Source: Plectosphaerella cucumerina (lineage: Eukaryota > Ascomycota > Sordariomycetes > Glomerellales > Plectosphaerellaceae). Taken from it: DNA of 64,000 nucleotides. The translations under genes were made by a program, and so were the position numbers. The notes under the pieces are model-generated. The model was not told the origin of the DNA, did not search any database, and saw nothing but the letters and a program-made list of their open reading frames with translations. The DNA is taken from positions 2,790,001-2,854,000 of the forward strand of contig JAGPXD010000001.1 of assembly GCA_020746995.1 (NCBI GenBank), read 5' to 3'. Of the stretch, positions 12,590-23,560 are shown piece after piece (the stretch's first letter is position 1; each line of letters begins with the position of its first letter).

Positions 12590-13352
12590 TTTCGCGACGA
12601 ACGGGCATGCTCTGGGGCGCTCCACATCCCGTGGCATGCGCCCTCGGCATTACCTAGCATCAAGGATGGAGGCGTTTAGGGCAGCTGAGTCTTTTCTGTC
12701 TGGTCATCTCTTCACTATACCTACATCGGGCACGCAACCATCGGCTTCGAGGCGAGTGGGCGAGGGGCGGCACGATTTTCTTTTCTTGTTTGTTTCGGCG
12801 GCGGCGCCACGGTTCGTCTGCGCTTCTCTCCCGTCGACAGTCCTTCCGCCTCGTTCCGTTCTGGCCCAAATGGGTCTTCAGCTCTCTTGCATGCCATCAC
12901 GGAGCTTGGCGGGGACCAAGGTTCGCGGGACAGCCACCCCGTTCCGTCGGCCCCCATGGACGCCAATGTTTGTTGATTACAGAAAGCATACGATACACGA
13001 GGACACATAGCCTGGATTCTATTGGGATTGGGAGCTTTCCCTAGCATCACCCCCTACCCTCGCCGGCACAGGGGTAGGAGAGAAAGGCTTTACAAAACAG
13101 GTGGAGCTGGACGGAGGGGGGGGGAGTGTACTGCGTTTTTGGAATGTATTGTTAGAGCTCGCGGGGGACGTTGTTTGATATCACTACTGCCGCACGCCTG
13201 CCTCGGAGGATCGTTGTCAGATTATTCCCCCTCCGGCGTTTAAAGGGGCGGTCCTACGCTGTCTAATGGCAACAAGACTTCTGCTGAACGCTTCGAGTGT
13301 GCTCAAATCATCGCGCGCATCCCACTCCCTGTCTACCTCATTTGACCTTGGC
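12590..13352. other. 3' UTR region between convergent genes
   Basis: Between the stops of the Som1-type gene (plus) and the GH16 gene (minus). I see no gene; the sequence fits two 3' UTRs. Confidence 0.5.
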
Positions 13353-14266
13353 TCACTCTTCGTACACGCCTAGGTTCCGCACCTCCAACATGCCCGCTTC
13401 GCCGTCTTGCGTCTCGCCATTCGGCATGCCGGGGAATTTGCCGCCTGTGAGTTGGCGCATGAGCATCAGCAAAGAGTGTGTGCGGGATTATGGCCGAGTG
13501 ACTTACCAATGGCTACGTTGAGGAGGATGTAGAACTTCTTGTGCGCCAGGGACGCCCACACTGCCTCATCGCCGATGGTGTTGCCATCCACCACGTGGAA
13601 AGGCACTCCGTTCTTCAACCAAGTAATGGACTCCTTGCGCCACTCTCCGGGCGTCCTATCCCAGACCAGAGTCCACGTGTGCCAGCCATAGATGTCATGG
13701 AGGTCGACTTTCGACTTGATGCCGCTCGGCTCATTACACACGCCGCCGTGCCAGCCGGCCTCGGTCTCAGGTACGGTGCCGCAGTGCATGACTCCGTGGA
13801 CTTGAGATTCACCGTTGCGGTGCTCGAAGATGTCCATCTCGCCGCAGACAGGCCAGGGACGGCCGTGACGCATGTCGTCGCCCAGAACCCAGAAGGCGGG
13901 CCAGAGACCCTGTCTGAGCCCCGGTGACCCTTGGCCTAGGCGGAGGTTGGCTTGGATCCGGAGTCGGCGGCCGGGAGGGGGTGCCCAGGCGCCTTTGGAC
14001 TCGACGCGGCCGGACGTCCATCGACCGGTGGCGGGGTCTCTGAGCGGGATGATCTGAAGGGTGTCGTGGCCTGAGAGACGGAGGTTGGTGGGGGAGGCTG
14101 TGTATTCCTGGATATCGCCGTTGGTGTTGAGCGCAAGAACGGCGTTCCAGGCGTTCCAGTCTGGTGAGCTTCCGGCTGGGCCTGAGAAGGACGTTGTCCA
14201 GAGGGGGTTTGTGGCAGCGGCGCCCAGCATGAAAAGGGGCAGAACAGAGGCGAAGGAGAGCTTCAT
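13353..14266 (-). CDS. Secreted GH16-family beta-glucanase-like hydrolase
   Basis: Coding exons 13507-14266 and 13353-13444 flank a 62-nt intron and encode 283 residues. Residues 1-18 (MKLSFASVLPLFMLGAAA) form a signal peptide. The GH16 catalytic signature ExDxxE is present as E143-M-D145-I-F-E148, with nucleophile and acid/base Glu in place. Flanking family segments are GLWPAFWVLGDD and WHTWTLVWDR before the terminal strand ITWLKNGVPFHVV. GH16 enzymes cleave beta-1,3 or mixed beta-1,3/1,4 glucans. The substrate cannot be decided from the sequence; a wall-remodelling or plant-glucan role is possible. I chose this start because it gives a clean signal peptide. Confidence 0.88.
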
Positions 14267-14686
14267 GCTGAACGTGATCGCGGAGTTTCCGCTGTGTGTG
14301 TGGAAGCTGGCTTGGACAGGAAGCCAAAGGGGCTGCTGGAGGGTATTAAGAGATGCGTGGCTAAGTGGAATCACCCCTGATGTGAGGGAGGCTTTTCGGC
14401 GTCAAGTCGTTTGCCACATCGCCTATGATCCGACGAATTATGAGCAAGTTGAAATGACCAACTATCATGATCGTTGAGTGGCGTCTTCTTTCGATGGGAA
14501 GAACAGTGAGTGTTGAAGATTGGCCGTCACAGACACGGTTCATGGGCTGGTCTGGATGGCATATTGCCTTCAGACGCATCCACTCTGCAAGCCACAGCCG
14601 AAAGTTTGACGCAGAAACCTGACACACACAGCCCCCCTGAACAGATCAATGCGCGGCATTCGGCCTCAACGGTGCGTATTTCTTCA
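14267..14686. other. Promoter of GH16 gene and 3' end of upstream gene
   Basis: The stretch holds the upstream region of the GH16 gene and the 3' flank of the next minus-strand gene. I see no further feature. Confidence 0.5.
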
Positions 14687-15590
14687 TCAACCGCAGGTCG
14701 GATTAGGCTCTGGCTCTGGCCCTGGCGCCAGAGGCCCGCCGACGGCCCCCCACACATCTCCCAGCCGCTCTCCCAGCTGCACTATCGTCTTCTCATACAC
14801 CCTCGCGACGTCCATATTAAGACGCTCATCATCCTCCGTCCAGGCCGTCGGGGCCCTCGCGCCCGACGCCGCGTCCGTCTCCGTCTCCGTCTCCGTCTCC
14901 ATCTCCGTGTCAGCCCCCGTCTCGTCCTCGTCCTCAACCTCCTCAGCGGTGTTCATGTACTCCGCGATGAGGATGCGCGTCTGCTCCACGGAGCTGCGGC
15001 ACCGCACCATGTCGGTGACGGTCATGCCGGCGCGCAGGCCGTTCTCAAAGCCCGGTAGGGGCTCCTTGGTCTCCGCGTCGATACCGCACAGCAGGCTCGC
15101 GAAGCAGTGATCCAGCTTGTCGAGAACGGAGAAGGTGGAGCGCGGGGCTGGCGGGAAGGAGACGATGTATTTTGTGAACTCGCTCGCGACGTTGAGCAGG
15201 AAGGGTATTTGCAGGCCGGCTGTGTCTTATTAGCACTGGCTGAATGTGACGGGGCCACGGATGGCACTTACGGGTTCCCGACAGCCAGAGAACATCTATC
15301 ACGCCGTGGAGGTCCTTGCAGAGCTCGCTGAAGGCTGTGTAGCCCACGATGTCATCGCCGGGCTGTTGGATGCCGTGCTTCTTGACGTAGCGCCGGGCTA
15401 CGACCGTGAGGCGGTCTTCGACGAAGCGGCGGACGGTATCCTCTTTGTTTGAGCCTGACTTGAGCGCCCTGGCGCGGGGGTGAGGCAGGTTCGCGGCTGA
15501 TCTGGTGGACACGCCGCTGGGCGCAGGCGAGGGCAGCGTTTCTGAGGGGAAGAAGCCTCCAGGGCCGGGGTTCGACAGTGGATCACTCAT
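14687..15590 (-). CDS. Conserved fungal protein of unknown function
   Basis: Exons 15272-15590 and 14687-15219 are joined across a 52-nt intron (GTAAGT donor, CAG acceptor) and encode 283 residues. After a Pro/Ser-rich N-terminus there is a basic helical segment (RRFVEDRLTVVARRYVKKHG), then a well-structured core (ELCKDLHGVIDVLWLSGTPG, FLLNVASEFTKYIVSFPP, FSVLDKLDHCFASLLCG, LRAGMTVTDMVRCR). The core looks helical and conserved, but I cannot name its function. The C-terminal quarter is acidic and contains a Glu-Thr repeat encoded by a hexanucleotide tract, followed by a helical tail. It is divergent from TOM6 (379 bp between starts). Confidence 0.8.
14877..14906. repeat. Hexanucleotide (GTCTCC)n coding repeat
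   Basis: Four perfect GTCTCC units plus one ATCTCC variant. Read on the minus strand they encode the Glu-Thr/Glu-Met run in the C-terminal region of the protein at 14687-15590. The tract could vary in length between strains without a frameshift. Confidence 0.85.
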
Positions 15591-15969
15591 GTTGGTGATG
15601 AAATCGGGTGTTTCTCAGAGTGGCGCGGTTTCCTAAATTCGACCTGAAAACCCTAAGGGCAGGTAGAAACAGGCCTTTGAACGAATCGCCACGATTATTC
15701 ACTTGTAGATAAAGGTACTGATGTGGTGGCTTGAACGTCTTGGGCGGAATACTGACGTTGTTGAGTTGAGCTTCCCGTCAGTCGCTGAGTAAGTGATGTG
15801 GGGTGGATGTGGCTGTGCTCCCTCAAGACCCGAGTGGCTGGAGCTGCCTTCTGTGGCGCTGCTTGTGACGCTCGCTCTCCTGAATTTTTCGAGTCCAGCC
15901 TCGGAGCGTTCCATCGTCAACCACACCAGAACCACCACCTTCGTCCAGCGCATCATCACCACAGTCACC
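15591..15969. promoter_or_regulatory. Divergent promoter region upstream of TOM6
   Basis: 379 bp between two divergent start codons; both promoters must lie here. No clear element is visible. Confidence 0.45.
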
Positions 15970-16259
15970 ATGCCTGCCAAGAGAATCCCCGCCTCCAGGA
16001 ACCAGCCCAAGGGCTTCTTCTCCGCTACCTACGACACCCTGACCGACCCCGAGAACGCCTCCATCGTGCGCAGCGTTGTCATCTTCGGAGTACGAGAATC
16101 GCGAACCCGACCGCATCAACATCCGCTGACCATCATGCGCAGGCTGCCGTCACATTCCTCTCCAGCTCCTGGGGCGAGCTCCTCCTTCCTCCGTGAGTAC
16201 CCGTCCTTCGCAGGCGTACTCTGTCGAGCTCCTGCTGACAACGCCGTACCAGCTCGTAA
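15970..16259 (+). CDS. TOM6: Small TOM complex subunit, Tom6-like
   Basis: Exons 15970-16089 and 16143-16192 are well supported, with a 53-nt intron carrying a CTGAC branch and CAG acceptor. They encode MPAKRIPASRNQPKGFFSAT..., then a membrane segment (VRSVVIFG joined to AAVTFLSSSWGELLLPP). A short hydrophilic N-terminus, an FFS(A/S)xY segment and a single C-terminal helix match fungal Tom6, which stabilises the outer-membrane import pore around Tom40. The end is ambiguous. A canonical intron (16193-16252) leads to a 7-nt last exon and 58 residues; failing to splice it gives a TGA at 16194-16196 and 57 residues. The protein is nearly the same either way. Confidence 0.78.
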
Positions 16260-16554
16260 ATGCGACAACTAGGCACGAGCGCAACTCTGTACCACTTCAC
16301 GACGAACCTTGCCTTACATGGCACATGTACAATAGATGGAGACTAGGGCTTACTGAAGGCCCCATGCGACGATAGCGGATGGGTCGGAGGGGGCCGGAGC
16401 GCAACCCCCGAGCACGCTGGAACGCCTGCTATATAATGACGATCAATTCTCTTCCCAAATGACTAAAGAACCCGCGATTGCACCAAGTCTATGAGCTGCC
16501 CCGACACGAACCAACCCACCATCTAATCTCTATACCCAGGATTCGACACGACTC

Positions 16555-18005
16555 TTACATGAGCTCGGCGTTGGCGCAGGCTCCGCCTGTAGGACACTTT
16601 TCGTACAGAGAAAGACCTCCGTAGCCGCCGCAGATCTGGCTGTTGTCGCCCTTGCAGGGCATCTCACACACGCCCAGGATTCCCTTGACAGGTGCGCGGT
16701 CCGCGGCGACGTCGTTACCGCAGTAGCACTCGCGCTGGTACTCGAGACCCGCGTACTTGTACCCCCTATCGTTGCAGAAGGCAATGCAAGTCTCGACGGT
16801 CATGTCGTCGTTGAGCCTGCTCGGGCCATCAAGGGTGCGAGACCTCCCATTGGCGTCCTTGGCGCAGCCCAGGTAGCGGTAGCCGTGGGACTGCGTGACG
16901 TCCTCGTACGGCCAGGCTGGGGCCGAGATGGTGGTCGGTGCGCCGCAGCCGGAGCCCTGGACGGCGTTGGCGGGGCCGTTCTGGACGGGGTTGCAGCCCG
17001 GGAGCTTGTCGAGGGTGCCGGAGACGACCTCGTCGACCCGTGAGGGAACCCAGCAGCTGCGCATGGTTTCCTCGTCGAAGAGGTCGAGGACCTTGCACAG
17101 CTCAATGTCGCCGCTGGCGTCGGTGCAGTTCGTCACGGCCTTCTGGAGAATATCGACGTCCCAGCCGTTCAGGAAGTCGCCGTGCAGTCCGTACCCGGTG
17201 GGGTCGCCCTGGGAGAAGACGAAGGGCTGCGAGTTGCCGTACCAGCGGTTCTTGAAGTCGTCGACCCGGAAGGTGACCTCATAGAAGAGGCTGGGGAAGC
17301 GGACGGGGTGGGTAGGCGGGCAGACGCCGTTGTCGACGAGGCTGGGGTAGGCGACGTGGGACTTGTGGTCGGGCGAGTCGAGGTTGACGCCATCCCAGCA
17401 TGAGGGGAACATGACCTGAGCGCGAAGGCCGTTGGGGCAGTTGTGGTTGGGGAGGCCGGGGGTCTCGGGCCCGCTGACGCCGAGGCAGGCGTAGGAGATG
17501 GCGCGCTGCTCGAGGGTGTTGTTGAAGCTGCGGAGGTGGGGGTTGCCGGCGAGCATCTGGAAGCCTTCGGGGAAGGCGACGAGGCCGTTGGCGAAGCCGA
17601 TGTCCTGGGGGTCCTGGCGCTGCCTGTGTGGCCGTTAGCACGGGAATATTTTGTGGAGGGAAAGGAGGGAACTTACAGGTAGTAGACGAGCATGCCGCCG
17701 ACCTGGGAGACTTCCTCAAACTTGCCATCCTCGCGGTGGTAGTAGAGGTTTGGAATCCAGTAGTTGCTTAGATCGGCACGGGCACGGCAGCTGGAGCAGG
17801 CCGAGCTGACGGCGCGGTCATAGTCCATGGTGAAGTTGAAACCCGAGCCGCCCATGACGGTGTGGGCGTGGCCTGAGAGTGCGCCCGGGTTGACGATGGG
17901 GTCGGCGCGCTCGACGACGACGGGGCGGGCACATGGCAGGACGAAGAAGGCGGCGGCTTGGCTGGCGAGAGCCAGGCCGGCGGCGATGGGGTGGTGGTGC
18001 TTCAT
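16555..18005 (-). CDS. Secreted DUF1996-WSC domain protein
   Basis: Exons 17677-18005 and 16555-17623 encode 465 residues. A signal peptide (about residues 1-19) is followed by the DUF1996 region, recognised by VNPGALSGHAHTVMGGSGF, SNYWIPNLYYHREDGKFEEV and HCPxG-type segments such as NHNCPNGLRAQVMFPSCWDG. The C-terminal 100 residues form a Cys-rich WSC domain (YRYLGCAKDANGRSRTL, CIAFCNDRGYKYAGLEY, CYCGN, CGG). WSC domains bind polysaccharides, and DUF1996 proteins are secreted by many ascomycetes, but the enzymatic role, if any, is unknown. There is no C-terminal anchor, so the product is probably released. Confidence 0.9.
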
Positions 18006-21000
18006 GGCTGCGGTAGGGATGTGTTGTTGGTTTCAATGAATGGCTTGGAAGACTCGAGAGATGGTGATGGGTAAAAAGTAGAGGAGAAGGAACTCGAGGC
18101 TTCGAGTCCCTTCCTTTTTGTATTCGGATGTGAATTTCTCGATGGCACTCGCTGATAGCTTTTGAGATGAAAAGGCAAACAGACGGTATTCTCAAACAAC
18201 TCGTCCCGAGGCAATCTACGACTGTGCACCCCGTGCTGCAGGTACGCGGGAGGGATCTGGCGGCTGGCTGCCTGCCTCTGGACTGGGCTGCCGGGGGTAT
18301 GGAGGTTTGAGACTCCCGTGTCTGGGGCCGGGCATCCCGATGTTGCGAGACTTTTATGGTTACTCAGGATTTGGGTGTTGAAGGCAGCCTAGGCCTAGAC
18401 TGTGTGTGTTGGATGCCTGTGTTGCAAAGGCCTGGACCGACTTTGGTCGACAATCATCGAGATTGTTGTGTCCTTGAGGCATGGTCAATTCTGCTGATGT
18501 CTTTGTCGTGAGGGGACGATGGTGATGATGATAGCAAGTGGTTTTCTAAATTCCCAGCAGGAACAAACCGTTTAGTTTCTTTAACAGACTCAAACTTTTG
18601 CTACGACCCCATTTAGTTTTGCTACGGATCAGTGATTACTCAGGTCGTCGCCTCCTAGGTCATGCGTTGTTCGCAGTTCCAGCGAGAGCAATCTGCCAAC
18701 ACTTTGCGAATCCTGTGGGATACCAGACAACTCTGTCAAACAGCTTCACTGTTGCCTTGCTAAACGATCGTACGATGCCTCTTTGACTTTGCCTCGGAAC
18801 ACTCAACCACGTGCTAGTCGGCCTTGAGGGGGACACACGATATCACAAGATTCCCATGCTGATGCCGACAGCCCTGCATTTCCACGCGACGCAACACCCG
18901 AGGCTAGACCTCAAGGGCGAGAGCGTGATAGAACCCAAGTTGAAGACATGGAAAAAAACCTCGGCTGGCGTGAGGGAACACAGCACGCGCGGAGCCCGGG
19001 GAAAGGGGCAGGGCAATCGCGGCCTCGGCTCCATGCAGGCGGCCGTGATGGCCCGGGTTTCGGGGATAGTGCGCCAAGGGCAGGCGGGCCGGTGAGCACT
19101 TTGGACGAGACAGACGGGACTTTGGTGTGGAAGAGGGGCGGGAAACGACAAACTGGACGAGGGGCACAGGGCGAAGGCAGCGTCATACAAAGTGGCCGCG
19201 GCCGAGATATGTCTGATGGAGCGAGTGCCGGCGGCAGTGGGACGGCGGGAGGAGAGTTTTTCAGATGGACACGATGAGAGAGTAGGGTAAAGTGGAAAGA
19301 TCGGCGTCTCTGCAAGACTTCGGCGTCGAGGGGACTGTGTTCTTCCTGTCGATGCTGCTTTACCCCTGAATCACGGTAAGGGGTGGGCAGGATTTCACAT
19401 CATCAAGATGGAAACTACGGGCTCAAATTGGGCAAACGAGACCAAAGCAATACTATCAGACTGATCTATCATGGAGGAAATACGAGATGGGCATGGCAAT
19501 GTGTCCGGGCCTGCCGCGGAGAAGCCATCGGGCCATGACGAGACAGTCAGCGCTCTAGCCTACCAGGCGTTCTCGCCACCCAAGCTTCACGACTGGCGAA
19601 GGCCACCGCCTGAGATGTCTCGAGATGGTCCTCCCCCAAGTTACGCCTCGCCTCCTCTCGTGCCGGCAAGAGAAGCCGGGCTCAGCTGGGCAGGCCCGGG
19701 TCTCCGAGAGCTGACCGCTCGTGTGTCTCTCACTGGATGATATTCGACAAGTCCAGGGAGAGGCAGGCATCGGGGACCTCAGGAGTCCGGTGAGGTTACT
19801 CCTGAATGTCGACAATGTCAAGAAGACCTGAAGAGGGGGAGGGGGCATGGGCGCACGTCCAACTCGGAGGTGATGGAAGAGGCTTGACATTTGACAGGCC
19901 CCCCCAACGATGCCACGCCATATGCTGCCGGGCTTGCATCGGGGGGGCTTGCCAAGAGCTGCAGCGTGCGGGAATCGCGCACCAACCAGCACGTGGCCAC
20001 GGCGCAAACACGGGGGCATTGCATATGTATGGTTCATGTGGATTCCTTTCTTTGATCGAGCGGCTGTCACATCGCAGCGGCGCCGAACGGAGGAGGAGCG
20101 TGGCTTTTTTTTCTGGGTCAGACGTTCGCCATCCCGCGCGTGCGTGTGTGCGTTCCGGGACGCGAGGCGGCATCTTATACTTTGTGACCAGTCGGGCCCG
20201 GGTGCGTGGTGATATGTGCGCAACGACAATATTAAGAGGCCTTGCGATTGTTCAGGGCGATTGACGGTGCAATCTCGGGTTAGGTCCCGCGAGGCAGGTG
20301 AGACGCCGTTGGGGGTTTTCATCCGATCTACTACCTACCCCCTTGGGACTGACAGTCGTCTGGAGAGTTGAGAAGGTGAGGAAAGAGGGGAGAAGAAGAG
20401 GTCTTTGCTCTCTTCTCCCACGTGTGATGCGATGCGTCCTGGCGGGAAGCTCGGGCATCTGCAGGTCCGGGGCAATCCATGGTGGCTGTTGCGTCCAGGT
20501 GCAGGAGGAGGGGAGTGCGAGCACGAAGGGATTTGATCGGGCCCGAGGAGTGCCAAGACCAATGGATGACGGGAAGAGGGGGCGTGTCTCAGTCGTCCAA
20601 GACGGCGGCGGCGGCAGGGCTGGAGCACTGGGGACGATCCATCGTGGATGTCTGCGGTGAGCTGGGGCCGGGGTTGATCCTCCGCGCGCGCGGGCCATAG
20701 CTAACATCCGTGTGATGAGGTGACATGGCATGGATGGATGGAGAAGCAAAATGGTGTTGGCCTGGACTGAGGGCGACGTCAGGTAGGTGAAGGAAAGTGA
20801 GGTGAGGTGAGGTGAGGTGAGGCCTGAGGTCAAACCTGCAGTGAGGTGACGGCGGGAGACAAGTGCCGGGAACCCGGGCGCGGCTGGCATGTCCGACTTG
20901 CCCCTTTTCGGCGGAACAATGCTAAGCAGCGGCCAGGGAACAATATCAAGAGGAACAATCACGCCCAGCCCCAAAAGGTCGCAACCGCAAAATAGCCATC

Positions 21001-21497
21001 GCGAGACCGCCCATCCGAACCCCCGTCTCATTCTTCCTGCGAGGCCCATTCTACCCACCTCATGGCGCTGCACAATCCAATCCATCAATCCATCCAGGGC
21101 GGCCTTCCCTTAGGCTGGAGCTGTTCGTCTCGTTTCCTCTCTCTCGTCTTTGCCCCCCGGTCTCTATCTCTACTCCTCAACCTCACCAACTTACAAGCAG
21201 ATACGTCTCGGCCGATAATTATACCTTGGTCCGCCCGCCCTCCTTGATCGATACTCCTTGACACACACATCGATCTGCATTTCAGCCCAGTCCAGCCTCT
21301 TCTCTCTCTCTCCTCCTCTTCTCTGACCTCCTATCGACCCGTGCTCTGGACCCCCGTCACACCACGTGCAACCCGATCGTCCACCCCCCTTTGACGGCTT
21401 TGGAGGACAGACATCAAGTACCCGTGCGGCTGCTCGCATACACACCAGCATCTTCAACCTTCAGACCAGACCCTCCTCCTCGGAGACGACCACAGCC
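18006..21497. other. Long intergenic region with STE2 promoter
   Basis: About 3.5 kb without a convincing gene, unusually long for this window. It contains the DUF1996 gene promoter on the left and a pyrimidine-rich leader just before STE2 on the right. Short open frames (for example 18811-19095 and 19471-19740, plus) have no conserved motif and no splice structure. A GTGAG pentamer repeat lies at 20797-20822. Confidence 0.5.
20797..20822. repeat. (GTGAG)n pentanucleotide microsatellite
   Basis: Just over five tandem copies, about 675 bp upstream of the STE2 start. Degenerate copies continue nearby (20835-20850). Confidence 0.8.
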
Positions 21498-22720
21498 ATG
21501 GCAGACTTCGACCCCAGAAAGCAGGTCTTCTACCTCATCGGCGCCGATGGCAAGACCCAGATCCCCGTCCCCATCGACGTGCTGATGGAGAGGCACATCT
21601 TTGAAATGTCCAACTGCATCAACTTTGGCGCCCAAGCCGGCGCCTCCATCATGCTCTTCATCGTCGCCCTCTGCCTCATGCCGCGCATCAAGCTCATCAA
21701 GCTCTCCCAATGGCTCCAGCTCTGCACCCTCTTCCTCAACACCGTCCGCCTCATCCTCTTCGCCGCCTACTACACCGGCCCCTTCAACGACACCTACTCC
21801 TTCTGGACCGGCGACTTTTCCCACATCACCCAGTCCGACATTGTCCGCAGCGCCGCCTCGGAATCCCTCTCCCTCCTCATCGGCATCCTCATCCAGGTCA
21901 TTCTCTTCGTCCAGGCCTGGGCCATGGTCAACCTCCTCTCCCGCTGGTGGAAGTGGTCCCTCGGCATCCTCTCGTTCCTCCTCTCTCTCACCACTATGAC
22001 CTTCCGCTTCATCTCCGGCGTCGTCCGCATCGAGAGTATGCTTGGCCTCTCCGCGAGGCCCGAACACCTCGGCTTCGTTTTCAACGCCTACACTCTGCTG
22101 CAGATCTCCTCCATCATCTGGTACTGCGTCCTCTTTAACTCCAAGCTCGCACTCCACCTGATCAAGCATCGCGGCGTCCTCCCCTCCAGGCGTGGCCTCA
22201 GCGCCATCGAGGTCCTCGTCATCACAAACGGCCTGCTCATGTTCATCCCTGGTAAGTTCTCCCAGTTCTACTTGCCTCCACAAGGCACCATGGCTAACCA
22301 TACCTAGTCATCTTCTGCGGACTCGGATTCAGCCCCTACATCGGCCAGCGCCTCGAAGTCGGCTCCGCCACCCAGACCCTCGTCATCCTCATCCTCATTC
22401 TCGGCACCCTCATCGCCCAGCGCGTCTGCAACCCCAACGCCTCTTACGCCAACCACACCAACGAAACCGGCTCCTCCGGCAGCCCCTTCAAGTACACCAC
22501 CGCCTCCAGCGCCGGATCCGCCTACCCCGGCGGCAGCGGCGGCGGCATCCCCAGCACCGTCACCTCCCACGTCGAGGCCTTCCCCCCGCGCCGCCGCGAT
22601 CCGGCAACAGACAGCATCGAGGCCGAACTCCGCCGCATCGACAGCGCCGACGACGACGCCGAAAAGGCAGCAGGTGTCAGGGTCAACCAGGAATTCGAGC
22701 GCCGCGTCGAGAGGGCCTAG
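21498..22720 (+). CDS. STE2: Alpha-factor-type pheromone receptor Ste2 (class D GPCR)
   Basis: Exons 21498-22251 and 22308-22720 encode 388 residues. Seven hydrophobic helices are visible: near residues 38-62 (CINFGAQAGASIMLFIVAL), 72-92, 125-150 (LSLLIGILIQVILFVQAW), 158-178, 200-222, 241-262 (FIPVIFCGLGF, with the family's conserved TM6 proline) and 272-288. The cytoplasmic tail is Ser/Thr-rich with little helix. Ste2 binds the peptide pheromone of the opposite mating type and signals through a heterotrimeric G protein to the MAPK cascade. In several Sordariomycetes it also guides chemotropic growth. The intron (56 nt) splits the TM6 codon for Val. The start ATG has a CAGCC context. Confidence 0.93.
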
Positions 22721-23560
22721 GACTGCCCTCACGACCTGCGCGAGCCAAGGTACTGGACCTTCCTCGACCGGCAGACGGACAGGATGTGAGGGAACACGGT
22801 TTTGTCTGGAAGAGGTATTGGAATGGGAAAAAAGGGGGCAAGTACCCCAACCCAAAAGCATCGCAACGGCGTCGGGGTGCCTTTATCGGTTTTGAGAGCT
22901 TGAGGCTTGATCTTGATCTTGCGGCATCAGCACCTCAGGAGAGGCGGCGACCTCGACCACAGCATGAACAGCGACTTTTTAAGTCTTGACGGGCGAAATC
23001 CCCCTATATGGGAGCGCCACTTACTTTTTTTTTCTTTTCCTGTTGTTTCTGTTTCTCTCGCCCTTTTCGCTAGCAAACTCGCCCGAACTGGGTTGAGCTT
23101 CTTTTTCCTTTCTCAGGGTAAACGGCACCAGATACTCTTCTGACACCAGAAACCGACTTTGGCTCAGGCCAAGCTAATATACCTACACAAAGAGTCTCTG
23201 TGCTACTTGTCTTGTTATCGTGATGCTGTGATGTTGCTTGTGGACTTGAGCGACTTACCCCTGAAAGATTGTAGGGACATTGCTGCGGGTACCGCCTTCC
23301 CAGGACACTTCAACGGCCACCCAAGATGGCAGCTTCCCACAGTGTCTCCGCTCCTGATTGCTCCTTCCAAGTCCATCACACTGTTCTCTCTTCAAGTTCA
23401 TCTGCTCTATCGACCGCCATTGATTCAATCCTCATCGAATCCCCCCAGCCGTTGCCCGGAGATGCCTCGCACAGCTTGACCTCGCCTGAAATACATTCTG
23501 CTTCCTCTCATTGCTTCGGACTCTCCCCGTATTGCTATCACGCCGCGAGCGCCACCAAAT
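22721..23560. other. Intergenic, no gene seen
   Basis: 3' UTR of STE2 followed by the leader of the next plus-strand gene. T-rich tracts around 23025-23120 may relate to 3' processing. Confidence 0.45.

Noticed and set aside
19471..19740. 89-residue plus-strand frame upstream of STE2
   Set aside because: No signal peptide, motif or supporting splice sites; probably chance.
21414..22301. 295-codon frame antisense to STE2
   Set aside because: A shadow of GC-rich coding sequence; Glu/Gly/Asp-rich with no motif.
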